64,000 nt of DNA from Rhodobacterales bacterium (GCA_002748285.1 PDSA01000013.1:1-64000), one strand, 5' to 3'; counted from the stretch's first letter, positions 14,994 through 24,463 are shown. Program-made: numbers and translations. Notes: generated by a model not told the origin, from the letters alone.

Positions 14994-15845
14994 CTATGCC
15001 CAGGTCGGATGAAACAGCCCGGCCGGAGACAGGGTGAAAATGTCGCAGCCATCCGCCGTCACCCCAAGCGAGTGTTCAAACTGTGCTGACAGGGTTTTGT
15101 CCCGGGTGATGGCTGTCCAGTCATCGGCCAGAATTTTGGTCTCGGGGCGGCCCAGATTGACCATGGGCTCGATGGTAAAGAACATGCCCTCTTCCAGCAC
15201 CGGCCCCGTGCCGGCGCGCCCGTAATGCAACACATTGGGCGGCGCGTGAAACACCCGGCCCAGACCGTGACCGCAGAAATCCCGCACCACGGACATGCGC
15301 TGCGCTTCGACATAGCTCTGAATCGCGTGGCCGATATCGCCAAAAGTGTTGCCCGGTTTGACCGCCTCGATGCCTTTCATCAGCGAATCATGGGTGACCT
15401 GAATCAGCTTTTCGGCAAAGGGTTTGATCTTGCCCACCTTATACATCCGGCTGGTATCGCCAAACCAGCCATCCAGAATCACGGTGACGTCGATATTCAG
15501 AATGTCGCCATCGGCCAGCACGTCATTATGGCGGGCTTTGCGCTCGTATTTGCTTTTGGGGATGGGCGAGCCGGGGATGCCGTGACAAACCACATGGTTC
15601 ACCGAAATGCAGCTGGCATGTTTATAGCCCTTATAGCCGATGGTGGCCGAGGTTGCCTCAGAGGCCGCGACCCGATCAGTGATGTATTTGTCCAGCGCGG
15701 CGGTGGTGACGCCAGGGGCGATCATGGGGGCGAGCTCGTCCAGAAGCTCGGCGGCCAGCTTGCCGGCGGCGAACATGCCGGCGTGATCCTGAGGTTGATA
15801 AATCCGAATGCCGTCTTTGGTGACGCGGCCCTTGCTGTTGCTCAA
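14994..15845 (-). CDS. map: Methionine aminopeptidase, type I
   Basis: Removes the initiator methionine from nascent proteins. All metal ligands of the family are seen in the 283-residue product: VCHGIPG (His), DVTVILDGWFGDTSRMY (two Asp), GHGLGRVFH (His), FFTIEPM (Glu) and the final AQFEHSLGV (Glu). I prefer a TTG start at 15845 because GGGAGGA sits 7 bp upstream and the protein then begins MSNSKGRV; ATG codons further upstream lack this. Convergent with mipZ. Confidence 0.95.
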   Translation of the reverse strand: MSNSKGRVTKDGIRIYQPQDHAGMFAAGKLAAELLDELAPMIAPGVTTAALDKYITDRVAASEATSATIGYKGYKHASCISVNHVVCHGIPGSPIPKSKYERKARHNDVLADGDILNIDVTVILDGWFGDTSRMYKVGKIKPFAEKLIQVTHDSLMKGIEAVKPGNTFGDIGHAIQSYVEAQRMSVVRDFCGHGLGRVFHAPPNVLHYGRAGTGPVLEEGMFFTIEPMVNLGRPETKILADDWTAITRDKTLSAQFEHSLGVTADGCDIFTLSPAGLFHPTWA

Positions 15846-15921
15846 AGCATTCCTCCCTGCATGTTGCGCCCTAGATAGTATAGCCCGGCCAGAAGTTCCA
15901 GCGCCGCTTTGCATAATAACG

Positions 15922-16614
15922 TTAAATCGAGCGGGTCAGTCGGATGCCTTCGGGCGAAATATCACAGCCATAACACAGCACCTCAACCCCGGCGCGGCGG
16001 GCTTGCTCGTGGGCGGCGGCATAGCCCGGATCGAGATCAGCGGCCACCTGAAAGCGGTCGCAATCCATGCGTTGCAGCAGATAGAGCAAAACCGCCCGAT
16101 GGCCCAGACGCGCCATTTCGGCAAGCTCGGCCAGATGCCGGGCGCCGCGGGCGGTGACGCAATCGGGGAACTCGGCCAGACCGGGCGTGCGGCACAGGGT
16201 CACCGATTTGACCTCGACATAAGCATCAGGCAATCCCGGCTGGCTGAGCAGAAAATCAACGCGGCTGTTCTGGCCATATCTGACTTCGGGGCGCAGGGTT
16301 TCATAGGTCGCCAACCCGGCCACCGCGCCCGCCTGCAACGCCTGACGCACCACGCGATTGGGCAGCGAAGTGTCAATATTCACCAGATGCCCAGCCGGAG
16401 CCTCAACCAGCCGCCAGCCATATTTCAGCTTTTTCTTCGGGTCGTCATTGGGCTCGATCCAGACCCGCGCACCGGGATCGCACAGCCCGGTCATCGCGCC
16501 GGGATTGGGGCAATGGGCGGTGATTTCGCGGCCGTCGGGCAGACGCATATCGGCCAGAAAGCGTTTATAGCGCCGCAGCAGGGTGGCGGCGATCAGGGGG
16601 GTTTGAAAGCGCAT
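15922..16614 (-). CDS. sfsA: SfsA family protein
   Basis: Sugar fermentation stimulation protein homologue, 230 residues, normal length. Family motifs are clear: FLADMRLPDGREITAHCPNPGAM near the start, SRVDFLL and YVEVKSVTL with CRTPGLAEFPDCVTARGARH (nuclease-like acidic residues), and DPGYAAAHEQA near the end. The fold is related to restriction-type nucleases; the biochemical role is unsettled. It follows map closely upstream on the same strand (about 75 bp) and may share its transcript. Confidence 0.93.
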   Translation of the reverse strand: MRFQTPLIAATLLRRYKRFLADMRLPDGREITAHCPNPGAMTGLCDPGARVWIEPNDDPKKKLKYGWRLVEAPAGHLVNIDTSLPNRVVRQALQAGAVAGLATYETLRPEVRYGQNSRVDFLLSQPGLPDAYVEVKSVTLCRTPGLAEFPDCVTARGARHLAELAEMARLGHRAVLLYLLQRMDCDRFQVAADLDPGYAAAHEQARRAGVEVLCYGCDISPEGIRLTRSI

Positions 16615-16659
16615 GGCACAGCCCTATACTATGGCCGGGACGGTAACAAGGAATCGGAC

Positions 16660-17391
16660 ATGATGAACCCAACAGCGGCGATGCTGGTGATCGGTGATGA
16701 AATCCTTTCGGGGCGCACGCAGGACACCAACAGCCATTTTCTGGCCGGAGAGCTGACCAAACACGGCATCGACCTGACGGAAATCCGCGTGGTGCGGGAT
16801 GATACCGGGGCGATTATCGAAGCCGTGCAGCGTCTGGCCGAAAATCACACGCATCTGTTTACCTCGGGCGGCATTGGTCCGACCCACGATGACATCACCG
16901 CCGATGCGGTGGCGGCGGCATTTGGCACTCCGATTGGGATACGCGACGATGCGCGGGCGCTGCTGGAGGCCCATTATACCAAAATCGGGGCCGAGCTGAA
17001 CGCCGCCCGGCTGCGCATGGCCCGTATCCCGGAAAATGCCACCCTGATCGACAACCCGATCTCGGCTGCGCCCGGGTTCAGCCTGCATAATGTGCATGTA
17101 ATGGCCGGCGTGCCGATGATCTTTAAGGTGATGGTCACATCGCTGCTGCCCGGTTTGGTCGGCGGCACGCCCTTGATCAGCAAAACCCTGCGCCTGAATT
17201 GCCCCGAAGGCGTGATTGCCGAGCCTCTGGGCCAACTCAGCCGCGATTTCCCGGATGTGTCGTTTGGCTCTTATCCGTTTTACAGTGACGGGGTTTATGG
17301 CACCAATATCGTGCTGCGGGGCGATGATGCGGTGATCATTGACGCCGCCATCACCAATCTCAGCGCCGTCGTCCCAGCGGAGTGCAAATGA
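16660..17391 (+). CDS. CinA N-terminal / MoaB-type molybdopterin-binding protein
   Basis: A 243-residue protein with the MoCF_biosynth fold as in the N-terminal half of CinA: MLVIGDEILSGRTQDTNS, then TSGGIGPTHDDITADAVA and the MAGVPMIF block. It lacks the C-terminal nicotinamide-nucleotide deamidase domain of full CinA, which is normal for this stand-alone family. The exact reaction is uncertain (nucleotide pyrophosphatase has been shown for related CinA domains). Start at the first ATG of MMNPT. Its TGA overlaps the next gene's ATG, so they are coupled; it diverges from sfsA. Confidence 0.88.
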   Translation: MMNPTAAMLVIGDEILSGRTQDTNSHFLAGELTKHGIDLTEIRVVRDDTGAIIEAVQRLAENHTHLFTSGGIGPTHDDITADAVAAAFGTPIGIRDDARALLEAHYTKIGAELNAARLRMARIPENATLIDNPISAAPGFSLHNVHVMAGVPMIFKVMVTSLLPGLVGGTPLISKTLRLNCPEGVIAEPLGQLSRDFPDVSFGSYPFYSDGVYGTNIVLRGDDAVIIDAAITNLSAVVPAECK

Positions 17392-18104
17392 CCCTTTATC
17401 AAACTCTCGACGCCACGTGGCCAGCGGCTGAATTCGTAACGGTTGGCAACTGGACCATCCGCAAAGGGGCCGGCGGCGGCCAGCGCGTGTCCGCCGCCAC
17501 CGCCAACGGGCCGGTGACCAGCGCCGATATCAACGCCGCGGCGCAGGCAATGCTGGCGCTGGGGCAGCCGGCTCTGTTTATGATCCGCGAGGGCGATGAG
17601 GCGCTGGATGATCTGCTGGCGGCCAAGGGCTATCGGTTACATGATCCGGTGAATGCCTATGCCTGTCCGATTGAAACGCTGGCACAAATTGCGCCGGATC
17701 GGATGTCGGCTTTTGCAGTCTGGCCGCCTCTGGCGATCATTGGCGAAATCTGGACCCGCCAAGGCATCAATGCGGCCCGTCAGGCGGTGATGCATCGCGC
17801 CAAGGGGCCGAAATCGGCCATTCTGGCACGTCAAAATGACCGCCCCGCCGGGGCCGCCTATGTCGCCATGCACCGGAAAACCGCCATGCTGCACGCGCTG
17901 GAAGTCATCGCCGAACATCGTCGGCAAGGAGTCGCCCGCAACATCTTGGGCCGTGCTGCGATTTGGGCACAAAATAACGGGGCAATTGACTTTATGGCGG
18001 TCTGCACCCGGGAAAATGAGGCGGCCAATGCGCTCTATACTTCCCTAGGGATGAAAAATGTAGGACAGTACCACTACAGAATAAAAAGCCCAGAAGGGGA
18101 CTAA
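17388..18104 (+). CDS. GNAT family N-acetyltransferase
   Basis: A 238-residue protein. The C-terminal half is a GNAT acetyl-CoA binding domain with the core motif EVIAEHRRQGVARNILGRA (RxxGxA, acetyl-CoA pyrophosphate loop) and ENEAANALYTSLGMKNVGQY at the end; the N-terminal half (LFMIREGDEALDDLL) looks like a degenerate second GNAT fold. The substrate cannot be inferred. Start ATG overlaps the preceding stop (ATGA). Four bases separate it from the following AhpD-like gene, so 16660-19641 is probably one operon. Confidence 0.88.
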   Translation: MTLYQTLDATWPAAEFVTVGNWTIRKGAGGGQRVSAATANGPVTSADINAAAQAMLALGQPALFMIREGDEALDDLLAAKGYRLHDPVNAYACPIETLAQIAPDRMSAFAVWPPLAIIGEIWTRQGINAARQAVMHRAKGPKSAILARQNDRPAGAAYVAMHRKTAMLHALEVIAEHRRQGVARNILGRAAIWAQNNGAIDFMAVCTRENEAANALYTSLGMKNVGQYHYRIKSPEGD

Positions 18105-18108
18105 CAGG

Positions 18109-18684
18109 ATGACCGACCACAAAACCCAACCCACCGCGCTTGATTTGCCGATGGCCGACCCGCTGCCCCCGGAGACTCAGACGTTTTTTGACATCTGCGA
18201 CGACAAGCTGGGGCTGGTGCCCAATGTGCTGAAGGCCTATGCGTTTGATATTGACAAACTCAACGCCTTCACCGCCTTTTACAACAACCTGATGCTGGGC
18301 GATAGCGGGCTAAGCAAGCTCGAGCGCGAGATGATCGCGGTGGTGGTGTCGTCGATCAACAAGTGCTTTTACTGCCTGACCGCCCATGGGGCTGCGGTGC
18401 GTGAATTGTCCGGCGACCCGGAACTGGGCGAGCTGATGGTGATGAATTACCGCGCCGCCGATTTGTCCGAGCGCCACAAGGCGATGCTGGATTTTACCAC
18501 CAAGCTGACCGAGGCCAGCGCCACCATCGAACAGGCCGACCGCGACCAGCTGCGCCAAGCCGGGTTCAGTGATCGCGACATTTGGGATATTGCGGCAGTG
18601 GTCGGGTTTTTTAACATGACCAACCGCATCGCTTCGGCGACCGAAATGCGCCCCAACCCCGAATATCACGCGAGCCATCGCTAA
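18109..18684 (+). CDS. AhpD-like peroxidase-related protein
   Basis: Carboxymuconolactone-decarboxylase/AhpD superfamily, 191 residues. The redox motif CFYCLTAHG (CxxC with a following His) lies near residue 87, as in alkylhydroperoxidase-like proteins; LGLVPNVLKAYA in the N-terminal part and MTNRIA at the end fit the 'peroxidase-related enzyme' subfamily. It probably acts as a thiol-dependent peroxidase or disulfide reductant in the cytoplasm; the real substrate is unknown. Tightly packed between the GNAT and OmpA-like genes. Confidence 0.88.
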   Translation: MTDHKTQPTALDLPMADPLPPETQTFFDICDDKLGLVPNVLKAYAFDIDKLNAFTAFYNNLMLGDSGLSKLEREMIAVVVSSINKCFYCLTAHGAAVRELSGDPELGELMVMNYRAADLSERHKAMLDFTTKLTEASATIEQADRDQLRQAGFSDRDIWDIAAVVGFFNMTNRIASATEMRPNPEYHASHR

Positions 18685-19641
18685 ATGCTGATCCGCTGCG
18701 TTTTGCTGATCGCCAGTCTGGTGTTCGCCCTGCCCGGCGCGGTGGGGGCGGTGCCGTTGACTTTTCCGGCCAATGCGACCCTGATGCGGGAAAACAGCGT
18801 GGCTGCAGACAGCTATCGGCTGCCGGTCAGCACTTGGGAAAATGGCCAAATGCAGACCCTTGTGGCCAAGGGGCACATCACAGTGCAGGCGTGGAAACTC
18901 TCGGCCACCGGCCTAACCAGCCTGCAAATTCTTGAGCCTTTGAAACGGCAGCTTCGGGATGCCAAATTTCAGATCATGCTAGAATGTGAAACTGCGGCCT
19001 GTGGCGGTTTTGATTTTCGCTATGGCATCGAAGTGATCCCCGAACCGGATATGCATGTTGATCTGGGCGATTTCCGGTTTCTGTCGGCCAAACGGGCGGG
19101 GGCACATGGCGATGAATTCGTCGCGCTTTTGATCAGCCGCAGCAAAAATGCCGGCTATGTGCAGCTGACTCAGATCGGAACAGCGGATTTGCCCCCTCCG
19201 GGCGACACACAGGCCGATGGGCCTCCCCCCGAGGCAACAGGGCACACTTTGCCCAATGATCTGCCCTTTGCCGAAACGCTGGAGCAACAGGGGTTTTTCA
19301 TCCTTGCGGATCTGGTGTTTGAAACCGGCTCATCGCGGCTGGGGACCGGGCCGTTTGCCTCTCTGAAGGATCTGGCGAATTATCTGAGCGCCCATCCAAA
19401 CCGAACCGTAGCGCTGGTGGGGCATACCGATTCTCAGGGGTCTTTGGCCAACAATATTGCCCTGTCGAAGAAACGGGCTCAGGCCGTGGTCAAGCGCCTG
19501 ATCCGCGAATTCGGCGCAAACAAAAAGCAACTGAGCGCCGAGGGCAACGGCTATTTGTCGCCCATCGCTTCGAACCTGACCGAAGCCGGACGGGCCAAAA
19601 ACAGAAGGGTCGAAGTGATCATCACCTCGACCCAACCTTAA
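18685..19641 (+). CDS. OmpA-family outer-membrane/periplasmic protein
   Basis: A 318-residue protein with a Sec signal peptide (LIRCVLLIASLVFALPGAVGA). The middle ~150 residues are unassigned; residues ~210-316 are an OmpA C-terminal peptidoglycan-binding domain (VGHTDSQGS, LSKKRAQAV, AEGNGYLSPIASN, NRRVEVII). It likely anchors an outer-membrane component to peptidoglycan. The ATG follows the upstream TAA without a gap, indicating translational coupling. A Pro-rich spacer (PPPGDTQADGPPPE) separates the two halves. Confidence 0.9.
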   Translation: MLIRCVLLIASLVFALPGAVGAVPLTFPANATLMRENSVAADSYRLPVSTWENGQMQTLVAKGHITVQAWKLSATGLTSLQILEPLKRQLRDAKFQIMLECETAACGGFDFRYGIEVIPEPDMHVDLGDFRFLSAKRAGAHGDEFVALLISRSKNAGYVQLTQIGTADLPPPGDTQADGPPPEATGHTLPNDLPFAETLEQQGFFILADLVFETGSSRLGTGPFASLKDLANYLSAHPNRTVALVGHTDSQGSLANNIALSKKRAQAVVKRLIREFGANKKQLSAEGNGYLSPIASNLTEAGRAKNRRVEVIITSTQP

Positions 19642-19667
19642 TCTACCACCCAACCCCGGCGGGGCTA

Positions 19668-20324
19668 TCAAACCTCGACGAAATCGCCCTGCTCGGCATC
19701 ATAATGCAGCAAACCGCCTTCGCCGGTATCCGTCCACAACCCATGCAGGGTCAGATCTTCGTTTTCCACGGCTTCTTTGACAAACGGGAAGGTCATCAGA
19801 TTTTCCAGTGACACCAGAACCGCCTCTTTTTCCAGACGCGCGCGGGCCTGGGTTTCGTCCGCGATCTCCATCGTCTTCACACGATCAAAACCGGGACGCA
19901 GAATGTCCATCCAGCGCCCGACAAAGCTGGACTTGTCCTCAAGCTCGGGCGCATGGCCGGTGCACATATCGTAACAGCCATTGACCCCGCCGCAATTGGA
20001 ATGGCCGATCACGATCAGATGCGCCACTTTCAACGCCGTGACCGCAAATTCAACCGTGGCAGATGTGCCGTGATGATCGCCATCGGGTTGGTAAGGCGGC
20101 ACCAGATTGGCAATGTTGCGGTGGATAAAGAACTCGCCCTGATCCGCCCCAAAGATAGAGGTCACATGCACCCGGCTATCGCAGCACGAAATCACCATAG
20201 CACGCGGATTTTGCCCCTCGGACGCCAAATGCCGATACCACGCCTTGTTTTCCTCATAGGCGGTCGCCTTCCAGCCGCGATAACGTTGAACAAGGTATTT
20301 CGGCAAAAGTCTTGCGTGCTTCAT
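19668..20324 (-). CDS. Beta-class carbonic anhydrase
   Basis: Zinc enzyme interconverting CO2 and bicarbonate, 218 residues. The zinc ligands and catalytic dyad are visible: ISCCDSRVHV (Cys, Asp-Arg) and VIGHSNCGGV (His, Cys). FFIHRNIANLVPP and FAVTALKVAHLIV are family hallmarks. Length is normal. Convergent with the OmpA-like gene (26 bp between stops), diverging from the gene at 20483. Confidence 0.95.
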   Translation of the reverse strand: MKHARLLPKYLVQRYRGWKATAYEENKAWYRHLASEGQNPRAMVISCCDSRVHVTSIFGADQGEFFIHRNIANLVPPYQPDGDHHGTSATVEFAVTALKVAHLIVIGHSNCGGVNGCYDMCTGHAPELEDKSSFVGRWMDILRPGFDRVKTMEIADETQARARLEKEAVLVSLENLMTFPFVKEAVENEDLTLHGLWTDTGEGGLLHYDAEQGDFVEV

Positions 20325-20482
20325 ATTGGGGGCTCCGTATAAACTGGCTGGTTCTGCTTGGCTATGGATAGACCGAATTTGAAGGAAATTCGAGAGTTTT
20401 CTGTGGCTTACATCAACCTTTTTTAAGGAACCTTGCGCGATGCTGACGCCGAAGATGGGGCACCAAAAGATAGGGTGATGAT

Positions 20483-20863
20483 GTGGTGAACTTTGAAATA
20501 CTGGAACTGAACGAAGATATCCGCCTGAATTCCGAACGGCTGGTTGAACTTTATGTGCAGCTGGGTCAAGCCGGGGCGCAGGATGTGGTCTGCCGCGCGA
20601 TGGAGGAACTGGCCGTGCGGTTCAAACAGCTTGCAATGGATTATAACAATCAGGATTATAAAGCCGTGCGCAAATGCGCCAAAAGCATGGTGGGCATTGC
20701 CGAACAGGTCGGGATGCAATGCCTGGCCGATGTGGCGCAGGATGTGCGCCGCTGTGCTGAAAACTATGACACAGTGGCACTGGCCGCCACATTGGCGCGG
20801 TTGCTGCGCATTGGCGACAAATCCCTGACAGCGATCTGGGACAGTCAGGATTTATCGGTTTGA
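20483..20863 (+). CDS. Small helical protein of unknown function
   Basis: A 126-residue, soluble, almost wholly alpha-helical protein (helices around EILELNEDIRLNSERLVELY, EELAVRFKQLAMDY, VRKCAKSMVGIAEQVG, VALAATLARLLRIGDKSL). The overall four-helix pattern recalls Hpt phosphotransfer modules, but I do not see the HxxKG phospho-acceptor motif, so no function is claimed. Two tandem GTG codons at 20483 and 20486 are possible starts; an ATG is lacking. Its composition is like that of its neighbours. It ends 79 bp before the aminopeptidase gene. Confidence 0.7.
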   Translation: MVNFEILELNEDIRLNSERLVELYVQLGQAGAQDVVCRAMEELAVRFKQLAMDYNNQDYKAVRKCAKSMVGIAEQVGMQCLADVAQDVRRCAENYDTVALAATLARLLRIGDKSLTAIWDSQDLSV

Positions 20864-20942
20864 ATTTACCGGCAATCCCCCTTGCCGTGCAGGTCATAAC
20901 GGTTAGGGTAGTGTCGAACAATTAACCAAACAAGGCGCGACC

Positions 20943-22328
20943 ATGTCCATGATTTTTGCACCGGCTGATGCTGACTCCCTTCCTCTGTTTATTCTGGAGC
21001 CCGATGGGTTGCAGGGCTGGCTGGCGGATCAGCCCGATCATGTGGGGCGTTGGCTGAACAGCATGGGGTTTGAGGCCAGTCTGGGCCAGACCTGTCTGGT
21101 GCCGGATGCCGATGGAGCGGCCCAGCTGGCGGTGTTTGGCTTTGGCGACGCCAAATCCCGGGCGCGCGGGCGGTTTCATCTGGCCATGGCGGCCAAGGCT
21201 CTGCCTGAGGGGGTTTACCACATTCAAACCCCGCTCGCGCCTGATGATCTGCAAGAGGCCGCGCTGGGTTGGCTGTTGGCCGGCTATCAGTTTGACCGGT
21301 ATCGCAGCCAGAAACCGGTGCTGGCACAACTCAAAGCGCCCGAAGGAATCGACGCGGATCGCTTGCAGGTGATTGCCGCGGGCGAAGAGCTCAGCCGTGA
21401 TCTGATCAACATCCCGGCCTCGGATATGGGGCCGCAGCAGTTGGAGGAGGCCTTTCTAGAGCTGGCCAAAACGCACGGAGCCCGCACAAATGTGATTTCC
21501 GGCGATGAACTGCTGGCGCAAAACCTGCCGATAATCCATGCGGTGGGCCGTGCTTCGGATCAGGCACCTCGGCTGTTGGATATGCGTTGGGGTGATAGCG
21601 GCCCGACACTGACGCTGGTCGGCAAAGGGGTGTGTTTTGACACTGGCGGGCTAAACATCAAACCCGGCATCTCGATGGGGTTGATGAAAAAGGATATGGG
21701 CGGCGCGGCCACTGCAATGGGGCTGGCGCATATGATCATGTCGCTGGGGTTAAAGCTGCAACTGCGGGTGCTGGTGCCGGCGGTGGAGAACTCGATCTCG
21801 GCCGGGGCCATGCGCCCGCAAGACATCCTGACCTCGCGCAAAGGGCTGACGGTTGAGGTCAACAACACCGATGCCGAAGGGCGGCTTGTGTTGGCGGATG
21901 CTCTGGCGCTGGCCGATGAGGAAAGCCCGGATATGCTGATCTCGATCGCCACGCTGACCGGCGCGGCGCGGGTGGCGGTGGGCCCGGATGTGGTGCCGTT
22001 TTACTGCGACGATCCAGAGGCCGCGAGGCAGGTCTTTGCCGCCGGAACGCTGGTGCGCGACCCGGTCTGGCAGTTGCCGTTCTGGACACCCTATGAATCC
22101 ATGCTCGAACCCGGCATCGCCGATTTGGACAACTCACCCAAGGGCGGCTTTGCTGGCTCGATCATGGCGGCTCTGTTCCTGCGCCGCTTTGTCGAACAGG
22201 CCGGGAATTATCTGCATTTTGACATGTATGGCTGGCAACCCACCGCCGCCCCGGCGCGGCCCAAGGGCGGGGTAGGTCAGGCCTCACGCGCGATCTTGGA
22301 GGCTCTGCCCAAGATGCTGGACCTATGA
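20943..22328 (+). CDS. Leucyl aminopeptidase family protein (M17)
   Basis: Two-metal aminopeptidase, 461 residues. The catalytic C-terminal domain has the metal and active-site motifs GKGVCFDTGGLNIKP (Lys, Asp), MKKDMGGAATAM and the family signature NTDAEGRLVLADAL; the N-terminal ~150 residues are the variable hexamer domain. It probably takes part in cytosolic peptide turnover. Its TGA overlaps the ATG of the NlpC/P60 gene, and this aminopeptidase-NlpC pair suggests linked use of murein peptides (LAP plus a gamma-D-glutamyl-type endopeptidase). Confidence 0.95.
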   Translation: MSMIFAPADADSLPLFILEPDGLQGWLADQPDHVGRWLNSMGFEASLGQTCLVPDADGAAQLAVFGFGDAKSRARGRFHLAMAAKALPEGVYHIQTPLAPDDLQEAALGWLLAGYQFDRYRSQKPVLAQLKAPEGIDADRLQVIAAGEELSRDLINIPASDMGPQQLEEAFLELAKTHGARTNVISGDELLAQNLPIIHAVGRASDQAPRLLDMRWGDSGPTLTLVGKGVCFDTGGLNIKPGISMGLMKKDMGGAATAMGLAHMIMSLGLKLQLRVLVPAVENSISAGAMRPQDILTSRKGLTVEVNNTDAEGRLVLADALALADEESPDMLISIATLTGAARVAVGPDVVPFYCDDPEAARQVFAAGTLVRDPVWQLPFWTPYESMLEPGIADLDNSPKGGFAGSIMAALFLRRFVEQAGNYLHFDMYGWQPTAAPARPKGGVGQASRAILEALPKMLDL

Positions 22329-23107
22329 CAGATCGCCGCCTGCCCCCTGCCGATATTGCCCATCAGGGCGAGGTCAGAACCGTTGCGGTTGCGGTGACAG
22401 ATTTGCGCCGTGAACCGGGCGGTGCCCGCGATCGCCAGTTGATTTATGGCGATGATTTCCGGGTGCTGCACAGCGATCAGAGCTGGGCTTATGGTGCGCG
22501 CGAAACGGACGGCTATATGGGATATCTGCGCAGCGATCACCTGACCGGGCAATGCCCGGCCACCCATTTCGTCAGCGCCCGCAGCAGCCACCTCTACCCT
22601 GAGGCCGATTTCAAATCCGAAGCCAGCGTCGCGCTCAGTTTCGGTGCGCGCCTGACGGTCATCGCGGAAACGGACAAATTTGCACAGCTGCAAACCGGGC
22701 AGTTCATCCCCCGCCCGCATATCCGCCCGATCAATCAGCGCTTTACCGACCCGGTTGACGTGGCCGAGCTGTTTCTCGGCACGCCTTATCTGTGGGGGGG
22801 CAACAGTATCTGGGGGATAGATTGCTCGGGGCTGGCGCAGATCGCGCTGCTGGCTTGCGGACTGGATTGCCCGGGGGATGCGGATTTGCAAGAGGCCAGC
22901 ATTGGCCGCCCTGTGCCGCCAAATGAACCGCCACAGCGCGGCGATGTGTTGTTCTGGAAGGGCCATGTTGGCCTGCTCCGCGATCCAAACACCCTACTGC
23001 ACGCCAATGCGTATCACATGGCGGTGGTGAGCGAACCGCTTGATGCCGCCGTCGCCCGAATCAAAGCTCAGGGAGATGGTGATGTAACCCAACATAAACG
23101 CCTCTGA
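22325..23107 (+). CDS. NlpC/P60 cysteine endopeptidase with SH3 domains
   Basis: A 260-residue protein without a signal peptide. Residues ~15-135 carry two bacterial SH3-like segments (DLRREPGG; SSHLYPEADFKSEAS) and the C-terminal part is an NlpC/P60 domain with the catalytic Cys in WGIDCSGLAQ and His in GHVGLLRD. Family members hydrolyse D-Glu-diaminopimelate bonds of murein peptides. Lacking a signal, it probably acts on recycled muropeptides in the cytoplasm, together with the aminopeptidase whose stop codon it overlaps. Confidence 0.92.
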   Translation: MTDRRLPPADIAHQGEVRTVAVAVTDLRREPGGARDRQLIYGDDFRVLHSDQSWAYGARETDGYMGYLRSDHLTGQCPATHFVSARSSHLYPEADFKSEASVALSFGARLTVIAETDKFAQLQTGQFIPRPHIRPINQRFTDPVDVAELFLGTPYLWGGNSIWGIDCSGLAQIALLACGLDCPGDADLQEASIGRPVPPNEPPQRGDVLFWKGHVGLLRDPNTLLHANAYHMAVVSEPLDAAVARIKAQGDGDVTQHKRL

Positions 23108-23201
23108 CCCCGCGCCAAAGCATTGTAAATTCGGGGCTTTTGCCCCATCCTGTAGATAAGCGCACAACCCGCTATTCCGACCAAATGACAGGCCAGTCAA
23201 C

Positions 23202-24206
23202 ATGCAGCTTTCACAAATTCAACAGAATGCATTTCGTATCCTGGAACGCTCGGGGCGGCGGCACCGGCTGAGTCGGATCGTTGAGATCTGTCTGATCCTG
23301 TTGATTGCCGCCAATGTTGTGGCCATCACACTGGAAACGGTTGACAGCATCCACCAAAAATACGCCCATGCCTTTCGGGTTTTCGAATGGCTCTCCATCA
23401 TGATCTTTTCCGTGGAATATCTGCTCCGGGCCTGGGCCTGTGTGCTAAACCCGAAATACCGGGGCCGCAAATACCCGCGCCTGTTCTACCTGTTCACACC
23501 GCTGGCCTTGATTGATCTGCTGGCGATTTTGCCCTTTTTCCTGGGCTTTTTCTTTGCGCTGGATTTGCGGGTCTTGCGGGTCTTGCGGCTGTTGCGGATT
23601 TTCAAACTGGCCCGCTATTCCAGCGCCATGACCATGCTGTTCGAAGTCTTCCGGGAAGAAGCCAGCACGTTTATTGCCAGTTTCTTTATCCTGTCCGTGC
23701 TCCTGACGCTGGCCGCCAGCGGCGCCTATCTGGTCGAACATATGGCCCAGCCCGACAAATTCGGCTCAATCCCACAGGCGATGTGGTGGGCCGTGGTGAC
23801 GCTGACAACGGTGGGCTATGGCGATGTAACGCCGGTGACCGCAGTGGGTAAAATGTTTGGGGCGATGATTGCCGTGATTGGGGTCTGTATGGCGGCGCTT
23901 CCGGCGGGTATTCTGGCCAGCGGTCTGGCCGAGCAGCTGCGCGAAAAACGTCTGAAAATGCGCAACGAATTCAGACATGCTTTGATTGATGGTACTGTAG
24001 ACGCCAACGAGCAACAAAAGCTGGAAGAGCTGCGCAAAAAGCTGGGGCTGAGCCGGCGCATCATGGCCGCCATTCAGGAAGAACACCGCAACGATGCCGA
24101 GTTGCTCCAATGGGTTCAGTGCCCTCATTGCGGCCATGATCACGCATTGCCCACAAATCGAACAAGAACACAGAGCAAATCGTCCGCACAACCAAAATCA
24201 GGTTAA
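23202..24206 (+). CDS. Voltage-gated potassium channel (Kv type)
   Basis: Six-helix ion channel, 334 residues. S1-S4 span about 23-140; S4 holds the regular Arg array LRVLRVLRLLRIFKLAR (122-138). The pore follows with selectivity filter TTVGYGDVTP (202-211) and S6 to about 240. The cytoplasmic tail is helical and charged, ending with a small CPHCGHDH element near residue 312 that could bind zinc. Such channels set membrane potential or carry K+ fluxes. Single gene with its own upstream spacer. Confidence 0.93.
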   Translation: MQLSQIQQNAFRILERSGRRHRLSRIVEICLILLIAANVVAITLETVDSIHQKYAHAFRVFEWLSIMIFSVEYLLRAWACVLNPKYRGRKYPRLFYLFTPLALIDLLAILPFFLGFFFALDLRVLRVLRLLRIFKLARYSSAMTMLFEVFREEASTFIASFFILSVLLTLAASGAYLVEHMAQPDKFGSIPQAMWWAVVTLTTVGYGDVTPVTAVGKMFGAMIAVIGVCMAALPAGILASGLAEQLREKRLKMRNEFRHALIDGTVDANEQQKLEELRKKLGLSRRIMAAIQEEHRNDAELLQWVQCPHCGHDHALPTNRTRTQSKSSAQPKSG

Positions 24207-24316
24207 AGTTAATGACCAAAGAGCTGCTACGATCACATCGGGCGCTCTGCCCGTGTGGGTGCGTTTTGGTATGCTGGGTCTCATAAGGACATGCCTTAAG
24301 AAAAGACCTCTGCATC

Positions 24317-24463
24317 ATGCCGCGCATCTCCAAGCTGCCCCCCGGCAGGCGCACGCCGGTGAAGAAAACCGACCACCCCAATGCCCGTGCGCTGGGCGAT
24401 TTCCTGTCTGGGGCAGTGTATGGGAAACAGGCCGAGGGCCGACACACTCTAATAGCCGAATAA
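24317..24463 (+). CDS. Possible 48-residue small protein
   Basis: A short, basic open frame (MPRISKLPPGRRTPVKKTD at the start, ending KQAEGRHTLIAE) in the 340-bp gap between the channel gene and rluB. Its last codons and TAA lie inside repeat copy B. The ribosome site is weak and no family is recognised, so it may be a remnant. The rest of the gap (24207-24316) shows nothing else. Confidence 0.25.
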   Translation: MPRISKLPPGRRTPVKKTDHPNARALGDFLSGAVYGKQAEGRHTLIAE

